Below are positions 17,407 to 26,302 of a DNA stretch of 64,000 nucleotides, piece by piece (positions within the stretch are counted from its first letter, which is position 1; each line of letters begins with the position of its first letter). The notes beneath the pieces are model-generated. The model was not told where the DNA came from. It made no database searches and saw only the letters and a list, made by a program, of their open reading frames with translations. The DNA lies in NCBI GenBank assembly GCA_963849305.1, contig CAWKGV010000022.1:558001-622000 (forward strand), in the 5' to 3' direction. A program made the position numbers and the translations under genes. The DNA is from CAWKGV01 sp963849305. Lineage in GTDB: Bacteria; Pseudomonadota; Alphaproteobacteria; Acetobacterales; Acetobacteraceae.

Positions 17407-19609
17407 CATCGGCCGCGTCGAGGATACGCGCCTGACCGACGCGCTCTCGGAGCGGTATCTCGCCTACGCGCTGTCTACCATCATGTCCCGATCTTTGCCC
17501 GACGTGCGCGACGGGCTGAAGCCGGTTCACCGGCGGCTGATCTACGCCATGCACCTGCTGCGGCTCGACCCGGCGGCCGGGTTCAAGAAATGCGCCCGCG
17601 TCGTGGGCGACGTGATCGGCAAGTTTCACCCCCACGGCGACGTGGCCGTGTACGACGCGCTCGTGCGGCTCGCTCAGGACTTCGCCGTGCGCTATCCCCT
17701 GGTCGAGGGCCAGGGCAATTTCGGCAATATCGATGGCGATAACGCCGCCGCCATGCGGTACACCGAGGCTCGGCTCACCGCCGTCGCCCAGGCGTTGCTC
17801 GCGGGCATCGACGAGGACGCGGTCGATCTGCGCCCGACTTACGATGGCGAGGAGCACGAGCCGGTCGTGCTGCCGGGGGCGTTCCCGAACCTGCTGGCCA
17901 ATGGCGCGGCCGGGATCGCGGTCGGCATGGCGACCTCCATCCCGCCGCACAACGCCGGCGAGGCGTGCGTCGCCGCGATCCACCTGATCCGCCACCCCGA
18001 GGCGAGCACCGCCGATCTGCTGACGCTGATGCCCGGCCCCGACTTCCCGACCGGCGGCGTTCTGGTCGAGGATCGGGCGGCGATCCAGGCGGCCTACGAG
18101 ACCGGGCGCGGCGGGTTTCGGGTGCGCGCGAAATGGTCGGTCGAGCGCGGCAAGTATGGCGCCTGGCAGGTCGTGGTCTCCCAGATCCCGTATCAGGTCC
18201 AGAAGGCACGGCTGGTGGAGCAGATCGCGCAGCTCATGGAAGAGCGCAAGCTGCCGCTGCTGGGCGACGTGCGCGACGAGAGCACCGACGAGGTGCGATT
18301 GGTGCTGGAACCCAAGACCCGGGGAGTCGAACCCGAGGTGCTGATGGAGACGTTGTTCCGCGCCACGGCGTTGGAGAGCCGTTTCCCGCTCAACATGAAC
18401 GTGCTGGACGCGACGCGCACACCGCGTGTGATGGGCCTCGTGGACGTGCTGCGCGCCTGGCTCGATCACCGCCATGAGGTTCTGGTCCGTCGCTCGCGTC
18501 ATCGCCTGGCCGCGATCAAGCGGCGGCTGGAGGTGCTCGACGGGTATCTGCTGGTTTATCTGAATCTCGATGAAGTCATCCGGATCATTCGCGAGGAGGA
18601 CCAGCCGAAGCCGCGGCTGATGGACCGTTTCAGCCTGAGCGACGCGCAGGCCGAGGCGATCCTCAACATGCGGCTGCGCAGCCTGCGCCGGCTGGAGGAG
18701 ATGGAGATCAAAAAGGAGCACAAGTCTTTGTCTCGAGAGCGCAAGGACATCCAGGCGCTGCTCGGCGACGAGGGGCTGCGCTGGCAGCGGATCGCGGGCG
18801 AGCTGGAGGAGACGCGGACGAAGTTCGGCGCGGGCGCGCTGGGAGACCGGCGCACCGAACTGGGCGCCCCGCCCGCTCTGGTCGAGGTCGCGACCGACGC
18901 CTTCGTCGAGCGCGAGCCGATCACCGTGATCCTGTCGGAGAAGGGGTGGATAAGGGCGCTCAAGGGCGGCGTCGCCGATCCGGCCGAGCTGCGCTTCAAG
19001 GAAGGCGACCGGCTGAAGCTGCTGGTTCCGTGCCAGACGACCGACCGGGTGTGCCTGTTCGCCACCAACGGGCGCGCCTACACGCTGAGGGCTGGCGACC
19101 TGCCGCGCGGCCGCGGCGACGGCCAGCCGGTGCGCCTGCTCGCCGATCTCGGCAACGAGGACGACGTGACAGCGCTGTTCGTGCCCGCCGAGGACGTGCG
19201 CTATCTGGTGGCTGGATCGGCGGGCCGCGGCTTCCTGGTGCCGGCGCAGGAGCTGCTGGCCGAGAAGCGCACCGGCAGGCAGATCCTGAACCTGCGTCCC
19301 GGCGAGGAGGCGGCGCTTTGCGTACCCGCCGAGGGCGATCATGTCGCCGTGGTGGGCGAGAACCGCAAGCTGCTGGTCTTTCCGCTGGAGCAGATACCGG
19401 AAATGGCGCGCGGCGCAGGGGTGATCTTGCAGCGCTACAAGGAGGGCGGCCTGGCGGACGTCAAGGTGTTCCGGCTCGCCGATGGGCTCACTTGGCGCGC
19501 GGGCGAGCGGACGCGGACCGAAACCGATCTGCGCGATTGGCTGGGTGAGCGCGGCCAGGCCGGGCGGATGCCGCCGAATGGATTCCCGCGTTCCGGGCGG
19601 TTCGGCTAG
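17396..19609 (+). CDS. parC: DNA topoisomerase IV subunit A
   Basis: 737 residues. The breakage-reunion domain carries catalytic Tyr122 ('AAAMRYTEARL'), which numbers like E. coli GyrA. 'KFHPHGDVAVYDALVRLAQDF' is the quinolone-contact helix: position 83, Ser in E. coli GyrA (Ser80 in ParC), is Val here, with Asp87 kept. The short, degenerate C-terminal beta-pinwheel without a GyrA box argues for ParC rather than GyrA. Topoisomerase IV decatenates daughter chromosomes. Overlap with recO suggests co-transcription. Confidence 0.9.
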   Translation: MPDDIGRVEDTRLTDALSERYLAYALSTIMSRSLPDVRDGLKPVHRRLIYAMHLLRLDPAAGFKKCARVVGDVIGKFHPHGDVAVYDALVRLAQDFAVRYPLVEGQGNFGNIDGDNAAAMRYTEARLTAVAQALLAGIDEDAVDLRPTYDGEEHEPVVLPGAFPNLLANGAAGIAVGMATSIPPHNAGEACVAAIHLIRHPEASTADLLTLMPGPDFPTGGVLVEDRAAIQAAYETGRGGFRVRAKWSVERGKYGAWQVVVSQIPYQVQKARLVEQIAQLMEERKLPLLGDVRDESTDEVRLVLEPKTRGVEPEVLMETLFRATALESRFPLNMNVLDATRTPRVMGLVDVLRAWLDHRHEVLVRRSRHRLAAIKRRLEVLDGYLLVYLNLDEVIRIIREEDQPKPRLMDRFSLSDAQAEAILNMRLRSLRRLEEMEIKKEHKSLSRERKDIQALLGDEGLRWQRIAGELEETRTKFGAGALGDRRTELGAPPALVEVATDAFVEREPITVILSEKGWIRALKGGVADPAELRFKEGDRLKLLVPCQTTDRVCLFATNGRAYTLRAGDLPRGRGDGQPVRLLADLGNEDDVTALFVPAEDVRYLVAGSAGRGFLVPAQELLAEKRTGRQILNLRPGEEAALCVPAEGDHVAVVGENRKLLVFPLEQIPEMARGAGVILQRYKEGGLADVKVFRLADGLTWRAGERTRTETDLRDWLGERGQAGRMPPNGFPRSGRFG

Positions 19610-19688
19610 GCCGCTGCTCCGGCTTGACGATCCCGGCCGGAGCGGTCAGTACGGCGACGGACACCGACCCTCCGGGAGAATGGGCATC

Positions 19689-20915
19689 ATGCAGATCACA
19701 CGCCGCGGGATGATGGGCGCCGCCGCCGCCCTCTCTGCCGCCCCGGTCCTGCGCGCCCGCGCGCAGGCCAAGCCCATGATCAAGCTTGGCGTGCTCACGG
19801 ACCTGTCGGGCACGTATCGGGATACAACCGGCCCCAATTCCGTGGTCTGCACGCGTCAGGCGGTCACAGAATTCAATTCTCCCGCGCATGGATTCGGTGT
19901 CGAGCTGATCCAGGCCGATCACCAGAACAAGCCGGACGTCGCCTCCACCATCGCGCGACAATGGTTCGACCAGGGCGTCGATGCGATCGTCGATGTGCCG
20001 ACCTCCTCGGTGGCGCTCGCCGTGGCCCAGATCGCCAAGCAGAAGAACAAGATCATGCTGAACGGGTCAGCCGCGTCGACCGACGTGACCGACAGGCAGT
20101 GCAGCCCCAACACCATCGTCTGGAGCTTCGATAACTACATGATGGCGGTCTCGCAGGGCGGGGCCATTGTGAAAGCGGGCGGTAAAAGCTGGTATTTTAT
20201 TACTGCCGACTATGTCTTCGGCAAGACGCTAGAGGAGCAGACCGCCGCAGTGGTGAAGAAGGCGGGCGGCACGGTCAGGGGCGCGGTGCGCTACCCGTTC
20301 CCGGACACCACCGACTTTTCCTCCTATCTACAACAGGCGCAGGCCAGCGGGGCGCAAGTACTCGGACTCGCCAATGCCGGAGCCGACACGATCAACAGCA
20401 TCAAGCAGGCCCATGAGTTCGGTCTGAACCAGTCGATGAAGATCGCGCCGCTGCTGATCTTCATCACCGATGTCCACGCGCTTGGCCCGGCTCTGGCCGC
20501 GGGGCTGAATGTTACGACCTCGTTTTACTGGGACTATAACGACCGCACCCGCGCCTTCACCAAGCGCGTGCTGCCGAAAATGGTGAACCACGCCTACCCC
20601 AACATGGCGCACGCCAGCAATTACTCGATGACACTCCACTACCTGAAGACGGTCGCCGCGATGGGCGCGCCCGATGCGAAAAAGAGCGGGCGGGAGACGG
20701 TGGCGCACATGAAGGGCATCCCGACCGACGACGATGCGTTCGGCAAAGGCCGCATCCGCTCGGACGGGCGCGGCGAGTTCCCGGCGTATTTGTGGCGGGT
20801 GAAGAAGCCCTCGCAATCGGGCTGGGATCTATTTGATTTAGTTACTATTACGCCAGCGAGCGACGCGCTGCACCCGCTCAATCCGAAGTGCAGCTTCCCC
20901 GTGGTCGGCGCCTGA
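19689..20915 (+). CDS. Branched-chain-amino-acid-type ABC transporter substrate-binding protein
   Basis: About 408 residues. The N terminus MQITRRGMMGAAAALSAAPVLRARAQA is an export signal with twin Arg (possibly Tat), cleaved near AQA. The mature protein is a type I periplasmic-binding fold ('KLGVLTDLSGTYRDTTGPNS', 'DHQNKPDVASTIARQWFD', 'WYFITADYVFGKTLE'). No permease or ATPase gene lies beside it, so it is an orphan binding protein. Start 19689 is preferred because GGGAG is 11 nt upstream; an ATG at 19680 is an alternative. Ligand unknown. Confidence 0.8.
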   Translation: MQITRRGMMGAAAALSAAPVLRARAQAKPMIKLGVLTDLSGTYRDTTGPNSVVCTRQAVTEFNSPAHGFGVELIQADHQNKPDVASTIARQWFDQGVDAIVDVPTSSVALAVAQIAKQKNKIMLNGSAASTDVTDRQCSPNTIVWSFDNYMMAVSQGGAIVKAGGKSWYFITADYVFGKTLEEQTAAVVKKAGGTVRGAVRYPFPDTTDFSSYLQQAQASGAQVLGLANAGADTINSIKQAHEFGLNQSMKIAPLLIFITDVHALGPALAAGLNVTTSFYWDYNDRTRAFTKRVLPKMVNHAYPNMAHASNYSMTLHYLKTVAAMGAPDAKKSGRETVAHMKGIPTDDDAFGKGRIRSDGRGEFPAYLWRVKKPSQSGWDLFDLVTITPASDALHPLNPKCSFPVVGA

Positions 20916-21018
20916 TACCAACGAGTGTCAATGATGACTGCCACCCTTCATTCCGCCACCCTCGGCGAATGCCAATGAGAGGTCGGAGCTAGGGCGTTGG
21001 TGTGACGCGGCATCGCGA

Positions 21019-21657
21019 TTAGTCGAACTCGGTCGGCAGGTCTGGCGCACGCCAATGGGCGAACATGCGTGCGATCTGGTGCGGCAGCACCCGCCCGAGC
21101 GACAGGTCGGACGGGATCGCATCCTCGGCGAACCAGCCGGTCTCGCTGGTCTCCAGGCTCGTTCGCGCGGAGCCGCCCTCCAGCGCGCAGATGAAGAACA
21201 GCTTGCAGATCGAGAACGGGCCGGGCGGATGGCCCTGGCGCGCGCGGTCCCAGACCGCCGCGAGCTTGCAGATCCGGGCGCAATAGCCGGACTCCTCGGC
21301 CACCTCGCGCGCGACGCTCTCGGCCGGCGTCTGGTTCACGTCGGCCCAGCCGCCGGGCAGCGTCCAGCTCCCGGCGTCCACCGTTTCGCGCACCATCAGG
21401 ATACGGCCCGACTGGTCGAACACGGCCCCGCGCACGTCGAGCTTGGGGGTGGCGTAGCCTTCTTCACCCACGAACAGTGCCTCGATCCGCGCCGCGTCGG
21501 TGTTGGTGTGATGCGCCAGAATGCGCGTGGCCAGCGCGCGCAGGGAGCGAAACCGGTCGGCATCGTAGGGGTCTTTGGTGAACGCCAGCCCGGTTTGGGC
21601 GTGGGCCTGGATCTCCCGCGCCCAGACCAGCCAGTCGGGCTCGGGCTCGCCCGTCAG
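21019..21657 (-). CDS. Nudix hydrolase with N-terminal helical domain; probable CTG start
   Basis: The Nudix box is 'GGWADVNQTPAESVAREVAEESG' in full, cleaving nucleoside-diphosphate-linked compounds. An ATG-like start near 21471 would give only the Nudix core. The same frame stays open upstream and encodes the family's N-terminal domain ('PDWLVWAREIQAHAQTGLAF', 'DPYDADRFRSLRALA'). No ATG, GTG or TTG exists at the expected position. A CTG at 21657 would give (M)TGEPEPDWLV and overlaps the bpt stop as CTGA, matching the ATGA/GTGA couplings seen in this operon. An indel that removed a normal start is the alternative. Product 212 aa. Confidence 0.75.
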   Translation of the reverse strand: MTGEPEPDWLVWAREIQAHAQTGLAFTKDPYDADRFRSLRALATRILAHHTNTDAARIEALFVGEEGYATPKLDVRGAVFDQSGRILMVRETVDAGSWTLPGGWADVNQTPAESVAREVAEESGYCARICKLAAVWDRARQGHPPGPFSICKLFFICALEGGSARTSLETSETGWFAEDAIPSDLSLGRVLPHQIARMFAHWRAPDLPTEFD

Positions 21658-22496
21658 GTGGCCGACTCCGGCACCAGGTGGTGCGCGGCATCGGCGGGCT
21701 CGGCGATTTCGGCCTCGGTCAGCACCCGCCAGGTGCCGCTGACCAGGATCTCGCTCGGCCGGAAGCGCGACTTGTATGCCATTTTGCGGCTCTCCGGCAC
21801 CCAGTAGCCGAGATAGACATACGGCAACTCAAGCGCCTTCGCGCGCTCCAGCAGCCAGATGATGGTGTAGGTTCCGAGCGAGCGTCGGTCCATCTCGGGC
21901 ACGAAGAAGCTGTAAACCGCGGAAAATCCGTCGCTCAGCCGGTCGGCGAGGCAAGCACCCAGAAGCCGGTCGTCGGGGTCGCGGAATTCCACCATGAAGG
22001 TCTCGATCGGCGTATCTTCGACCATGGCGCGGTAGTCGTAGAAGCTCATCGTCGCCATGTCGCCCTCGCCGTGGCGGGCCTGCTGGTAGCGCTGGAAGAG
22101 CTGGAACTGCTCGGCGGTGGCGCGGGGGGGCACCTCGAAGCCTTCCAGCAACGCGTTGGCGCGCATGATCCTGCGCAGCGTGCGGTCGGGCTGAAAGACA
22201 GCCACGGGAATGCGGATCGGCACGCAAGATTGGCAGGCCGGGCAGACCGGCGCGTAGGCGATGTTGTGGCTGCGCCGGAACCCGGCGCGGGACAGCCGGT
22301 CGTGGAGCGACTCCGCGTCCGGGCCGGTGATCTCGGTGACCACCTTCCGCTCCGTCCGGCCCGAGACATACGGGCAGGGCAGCGGGGCGGTGGTGTAGAA
22401 GAACTGTGGTCGTCGCGGCGACTTATACGTCATGTCCTGCATCCGCCACGCATGTTCCCGGACGCGCGGCGCCGGGTCAATGCCGAAGCGCCTCAC
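21654..22496 (-). CDS. bpt: Aspartate/glutamate leucyltransferase (N-end-rule tagging)
   Basis: 280 residues from a GTG at 22496 overlapping the acylase stop (GTGA). The N-terminal ATE domain has the conserved Cys cluster 'YAPVCPACQSCVPIRIPV'; the C-terminal part shows 'SFYDYRAMVEDTPIETFMVE' and 'YLGYWVPESRKMAYKSRFRP'. Bacterial Bpt adds Leu to proteins with N-terminal Asp or Glu so that ClpS-ClpAP degrades them. Translation from an internal Met (MTYKSPRRPQFF) is possible. Confidence 0.9.
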   Translation of the reverse strand: MRRFGIDPAPRVREHAWRMQDMTYKSPRRPQFFYTTAPLPCPYVSGRTERKVVTEITGPDAESLHDRLSRAGFRRSHNIAYAPVCPACQSCVPIRIPVAVFQPDRTLRRIMRANALLEGFEVPPRATAEQFQLFQRYQQARHGEGDMATMSFYDYRAMVEDTPIETFMVEFRDPDDRLLGACLADRLSDGFSAVYSFFVPEMDRRSLGTYTIIWLLERAKALELPYVYLGYWVPESRKMAYKSRFRPSEILVSGTWRVLTEAEIAEPADAAHHLVPESAT

Positions 22497-24847
22497 GGCG
22501 ACAGCGTGATGTGCGCCGTGATAGTTGCGGACTCCGGTCCGAGCGTGACCGTTTCGCCGTCGCGCCAGCGGTGGAGAAAGTTGCGGCTGAGTGGGCTTAG
22601 CAGGTTGCCCGACTGGCCTGGCGTGATCACGAACCGGCTGCGGTCGAGGTCCGCCAGGTCATAGACGCCGCGGAACTCCGGCCCATGGACCGCGGTGAAG
22701 TCGCCCGCGAGGTTGCCCTCGGCAAAGACCGTGGTGTCGCTGCCCGGCACCGGGATGCTGATGCGGGTCAGTGGCCCGAGCAGCGGAATGGTGCCCAGGA
22801 TCGGGTGGGCGAACACGGCCCGATGCGCGGCCCCCCAGGTCCAGGCGGCCGGGTCTGGGCCGAAGCGCGCGCTCAGCTCGTCCACCGCCTGGACGAGTGC
22901 CGTGCTCAGCATCGCCACGCAGTCGCCGCCGCACCAATGCGCGCCGCCGGGCAGCAGCGCGGCCGGCAGGAATTCCGAGAACGGGGCGACGGCGCCCGCC
23001 CCACGGCGCGACACTCCGTTCTTGTCCATGAGCGCGATGTAGAGCTTGCCCATCCAGGCCTCGAAGATCAGCGGCTGGGGCCGGTCGAGCGCCATCGTGC
23101 CGTCCCAGCCCGCGAGCAGTGCGCGGGCACGGCCGGCGATGCCAGGCGGCGCCGGGATGGCGAGCAGTGCCGGCAGCACCTGACGGGCGAGCAGGCTAGT
23201 GACATCGGCCTGCATTCGCACGAAGTCCTCGACGGTGCGCTTCTCGGGGCCGGCGAGCAGCTCGCGGATGCGCCGCGCGCGCCAGTCCGAAAAGGCGTCC
23301 CGGCCGAGGAAGACCGGAAACTCCCGCGGTGCGACCCACTCGTTGGCGTTGACGAGTTCGCCGCTGTCGGGCGCGACGTAATGTGGCATTTGATTGCCCG
23401 CGGCCCAGCCGACCCAGTCATACGCGCCGTCAGCTCCGGGCACGGGCATCGAACCGTCGCCCGCCTTGCGGATCGGCACCCGGCCAGTGACGAACAGCGC
23501 GATCTTCGTGGCGTCGGCCACCAGCAGATTCTGCACCGGAGAGGTAATCATGGCGGCGGCCTTGCCGGCCTCGTCCACCGTGCGCGCCCGGTTCAGCGCG
23601 AACAGCCCCTCGGCCGCGCTGTCTCCGGGTTGCAGGTTGGCCATTGAGACGGCGAGCACCGCACCCTTGGGGTCGAACAAGTCGCTGATCACCGGCCCGT
23701 GCCGGGTCTCGCGGACGTCGAGCACCTCGTCGGGCTGGCCGCGCACATGGATGTGCTCTTGGCGCACGGTGAAGGGCTTCGGCCCGTCCGGGGTCTGATA
23801 GGCGTCGGTTCCGACCGGGGTTTCAACGAAAATGTCCTGCACGTCGGCGCCGGTGGTCGTGAAGGTCCAGGCGATATGGCGGTTATGGCCGAGCACCATC
23901 AGCGGCACGCCGGGCGAGGTGGCGCCGGCCAAGACCGAGTTTGGGATCTCGATCCGTGCCAGATACCAGATCGCGGGGAATCCGAAGCCGAGATGCGGGT
24001 CGCCGGCGAGCAGCGGCGCGCCGGTCGCGGTGTGACGCCCGTCCAACGCCCATTCATTCGACGCTCGGTCGGGCTGGGTGAACGGGGCGGGAAAAGCGGC
24101 CAACGGCAGCGGCGCGGAGGAACCGACCGGCATCCTGGCCGCGAAGCGGATCGCCTCCTCGGTCGCGTGCATGGCGGTGCTGGCCAGCGCGTCCGGTCGG
24201 CCGGCCTCGTGCTGCGCGGGCCAGAGTGCCTCGATCGCCGCGCGCGACATGTGTCCGGCGAGGCGCCAGCGGGCCAGCTCGGTGCGCCAGTTCATCGAGA
24301 GCCACAGCCCCATGGTCTTGCCCCAGAGCAGGCTTTGCGCTGCCTGCCAGGGTTCGGGCGGCCCGAGGAATATGAACTCGGGCGCGCTGAACCGGCCGCG
24401 CCGCGTGGTCCAGGCATTCACGCCGCGCGCGTACGCCTCTAGGAGCGAGCGGCCGTCCGGGAGCAGCGCGGCGTAGTCCTCGGTCGCTCGCCGGGCCAGA
24501 CCCAGGGTCCGCATCTCGCGGTCGAACGGCAGCGCGCGGGCGCCGAACAGCTCGGATAACCGGCCGGACGCGGCGCGGCGCATCAGCTCCATCTGGAACA
24601 TGCGATCGCGGGCATGGACGTAGCCGAGCGCGGCGGCCGCATCGAGCCGGTTGGCGGCGCGGATGCGCGGGATGCCGTCGGCATCGAAGGCGACATCGAC
24701 CGGGGCGGACAGACCGGGGACCGAGAGGTGCTGGTCGCGCGGGGGCAGGCTGAGCCAGAACAGGCCGCCTAGGCCGATCGCGGCGAGCAGGATAAGGCTG
24801 CCGAGACCGGCCAGCAGCCACCGGACGGCCCGGAGCAGGGAGCGCAT
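22493..24847 (-). CDS. Penicillin/acylhomoserine-lactone acylase family (Ntn hydrolase)
   Basis: 784 residues, exported by an N-terminal hydrophobic segment (about 10-32). It should self-cleave into alpha and beta chains. The beta-chain nucleophile is Ser in 'DRASNEWALDGRHTATG', followed by 'LLAGDPHLGF' and 'GHNRHIAWTFTTTGADVQD'. The family hydrolyses amide bonds of penicillins, N-acylhomoserine lactones or related acyl-amides; the substrate cannot be assigned. First gene of an overlapping acylase-bpt-nudix operon. Confidence 0.85.
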   Translation of the reverse strand: MRSLLRAVRWLLAGLGSLILLAAIGLGGLFWLSLPPRDQHLSVPGLSAPVDVAFDADGIPRIRAANRLDAAAALGYVHARDRMFQMELMRRAASGRLSELFGARALPFDREMRTLGLARRATEDYAALLPDGRSLLEAYARGVNAWTTRRGRFSAPEFIFLGPPEPWQAAQSLLWGKTMGLWLSMNWRTELARWRLAGHMSRAAIEALWPAQHEAGRPDALASTAMHATEEAIRFAARMPVGSSAPLPLAAFPAPFTQPDRASNEWALDGRHTATGAPLLAGDPHLGFGFPAIWYLARIEIPNSVLAGATSPGVPLMVLGHNRHIAWTFTTTGADVQDIFVETPVGTDAYQTPDGPKPFTVRQEHIHVRGQPDEVLDVRETRHGPVISDLFDPKGAVLAVSMANLQPGDSAAEGLFALNRARTVDEAGKAAAMITSPVQNLLVADATKIALFVTGRVPIRKAGDGSMPVPGADGAYDWVGWAAGNQMPHYVAPDSGELVNANEWVAPREFPVFLGRDAFSDWRARRIRELLAGPEKRTVEDFVRMQADVTSLLARQVLPALLAIPAPPGIAGRARALLAGWDGTMALDRPQPLIFEAWMGKLYIALMDKNGVSRRGAGAVAPFSEFLPAALLPGGAHWCGGDCVAMLSTALVQAVDELSARFGPDPAAWTWGAAHRAVFAHPILGTIPLLGPLTRISIPVPGSDTTVFAEGNLAGDFTAVHGPEFRGVYDLADLDRSRFVITPGQSGNLLSPLSRNFLHRWRDGETVTLGPESATITAHITLSP

Positions 24848-24946
24848 GGCGGACAGAAAACAGATGCCGTTGCGCGCGGCAAGCCGAACCTTGCCGGTCC
24901 CTCAAGCAAACTCTAGCGTCATTGGCGGAGCTGTGGGGAGGCAGAG

Positions 24947-25369
24947 ATGGCCGAGATTCCGAACCGTCCCGAATACCAAAGCGAGCTGTTCAAGAAGGGC
25001 CTGGCGGTGCGGCGCGAGGTGCTTGGCGCCGAGTATGTCGATGGCTCAATCGCGCGGGCCGATGACTTCAACGCCGCGTTCCAGCAGCTCACCACCGAGG
25101 TCGCCTGGGGCGCGATCTGGACTCGGCCGGGCCTGCCGCGCAAGACGCGCAGCATCGTCAACATCGCCATGCTGGTGGCGCTCAACCGCGGCGCCGAGCT
25201 GAGGCTGCATCTGCGCGCCGCGCTGACCAACGGCGTGACGCGCGACGAGATCAAGGAGATCCTGCTGCAAACCGGGGCTTATTGCGGCATTCCCGCCTGT
25301 CTGGAGGCGTTCAAGATCGCGACCGAGGTGTTCAAGGACGCGGACGGCGCATCCAAGGCCGCCGAATAA
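24947..25369 (+). CDS. Carboxymuconolactone decarboxylase family protein
   Basis: 140 residues resembling PcaC (4-carboxymuconolactone decarboxylase) and relatives: 'LTTEVAWGAIWTRPGLPRKT' and 'RSIVNIAMLVALNRGAELRLH', 'EEIKEILLQTGAYCGIPAC'-like C terminus with 'GIPACLEAF'. The family includes ring-cleavage decarboxylases and alkylhydroperoxidase-like enzymes. It heads a plus-strand cluster with a hydroxyisobutyrate-type dehydrogenase (1-bp overlap, TAATG), a flavin oxidoreductase and an aldo/keto reductase, which suggests breakdown of an organic acid or aromatic. Confidence 0.8.
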   Translation: MAEIPNRPEYQSELFKKGLAVRREVLGAEYVDGSIARADDFNAAFQQLTTEVAWGAIWTRPGLPRKTRSIVNIAMLVALNRGAELRLHLRAALTNGVTRDEIKEILLQTGAYCGIPACLEAFKIATEVFKDADGASKAAE

Positions 25370-26289
25370 TGGCGAACCAGCCCGAGCCACGTCCGACGGT
25401 TGGCTTCGTGGGCGTCGGCAGCATGGGCTGGCCGATGGCGGCCTGCCTGGTGCGCGCGGGCTTTCCGGTCTTGGCCAACGATGCAAGGCGCGAAGTGGCG
25501 GACAACTTCGTCCAGCAAGTGGGCGGCGAGGCGCCCGACAGCCTGCGCGGGATGGCGGCGCGGTCCGACGTGGTCGTGACCATGCTGCCGACCAGCGCGA
25601 TCGTGCGCCGGGTGCTGGCCGGGGGCGACGACAACGTGCTGGCGGGGATGCGGCCGGACACGGTGGTGGTCGAGATGAGTTCCGGCGTGCCCACGGTAAC
25701 GCAGGAGCTGGCTGAACAGGTCGCCGCGCTGGGCGGGCGGATGATCGACGCGCCCGTGTCCGGCGGAGTGCCGCGGGCACGGACCGGGCAGCTCGCGATC
25801 ATGGCGGGCGGCGATCCGGCGGTGATCGACCGCGTGGAGCCGATGCTCTCGGCGATGGGCAGCACGGTGCTGCGCACCGGCGCCGTTGGGTCGGGCCAGG
25901 CGATGAAGTCATTGAACAACCTGGTTTCCACCGGCGGGTTCCTGATCGGCATCGAGGCGCTGCTGATCGGCCAGAGATTTGGGCTCGACCCCGAGGTGAT
26001 GGTCGATGTGCTGAACGCCGCGACTGGGATGAACAACTCGACGCAGAAGAAGTTCAAGCAATTCGTGCTCTCGCGCAGTTTCGATGCGGGGTTCACGCTG
26101 GAGTTGCTGCTCAAGGACTTGTCGATCGCGCTGCAGGTGGGGCGCGAGACTTCGACCCCCGCGCCGCTTTCGGCGCTCTGCAGGGAGATGGTGGCCGCTT
26201 CGGTGGCGATGTTCGGGGGTGCCGCGGATCACACGGAGATGGCGCGGCTCGCTGAGCGACTGGCCGGCGAGGAGCTGGGGACGCGGTGA
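25369..26289 (+). CDS. 3-hydroxyisobutyrate/tartronate-semialdehyde-type dehydrogenase
   Basis: 306 residues. The N-terminal Rossmann fold is 'GFVGVGSMGWPMAACLVRAG'. The substrate loop is 'DAPVSGGVPRARTGQLAIM' and the catalytic Lys is in 'GQAMKSLNNL'. These beta-hydroxyacid dehydrogenases oxidise a 3-hydroxyacid with NAD(P). The ATG overlaps the stop of the upstream decarboxylase-family gene, so translation is likely coupled. Confidence 0.85.
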   Translation: MANQPEPRPTVGFVGVGSMGWPMAACLVRAGFPVLANDARREVADNFVQQVGGEAPDSLRGMAARSDVVVTMLPTSAIVRRVLAGGDDNVLAGMRPDTVVVEMSSGVPTVTQELAEQVAALGGRMIDAPVSGGVPRARTGQLAIMAGGDPAVIDRVEPMLSAMGSTVLRTGAVGSGQAMKSLNNLVSTGGFLIGIEALLIGQRFGLDPEVMVDVLNAATGMNNSTQKKFKQFVLSRSFDAGFTLELLLKDLSIALQVGRETSTPAPLSALCREMVAASVAMFGGAADHTEMARLAERLAGEELGTR

Positions 26290-26302
26290 ACGAGGGAGCG
26301 TC

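Noticed and set aside
17381..19342. 653-codon open frame on the minus strand
   Set aside because: Antisense shadow of parC in GC-rich DNA; low-complexity His/Gln/Arg-rich translation and no family likeness.
17396..19609. Annotation as gyrA
   Set aside because: C-terminal domain is short with no GyrA box, and the recO-linked position and 737-aa length suit ParC.
21464..21691. ORF beginning MPRTTWCRSR as the Nudix N terminus
   Set aside because: Out of frame with the Nudix box and not protein-like; the conserved N-terminal domain is in the frame starting at 21657.
22493..24847. AHL-lactone quorum-quenching acylase as a firm call
   Set aside because: Family membership is clear but nothing in the sequence fixes the substrate and no LuxI/LuxR genes are near.
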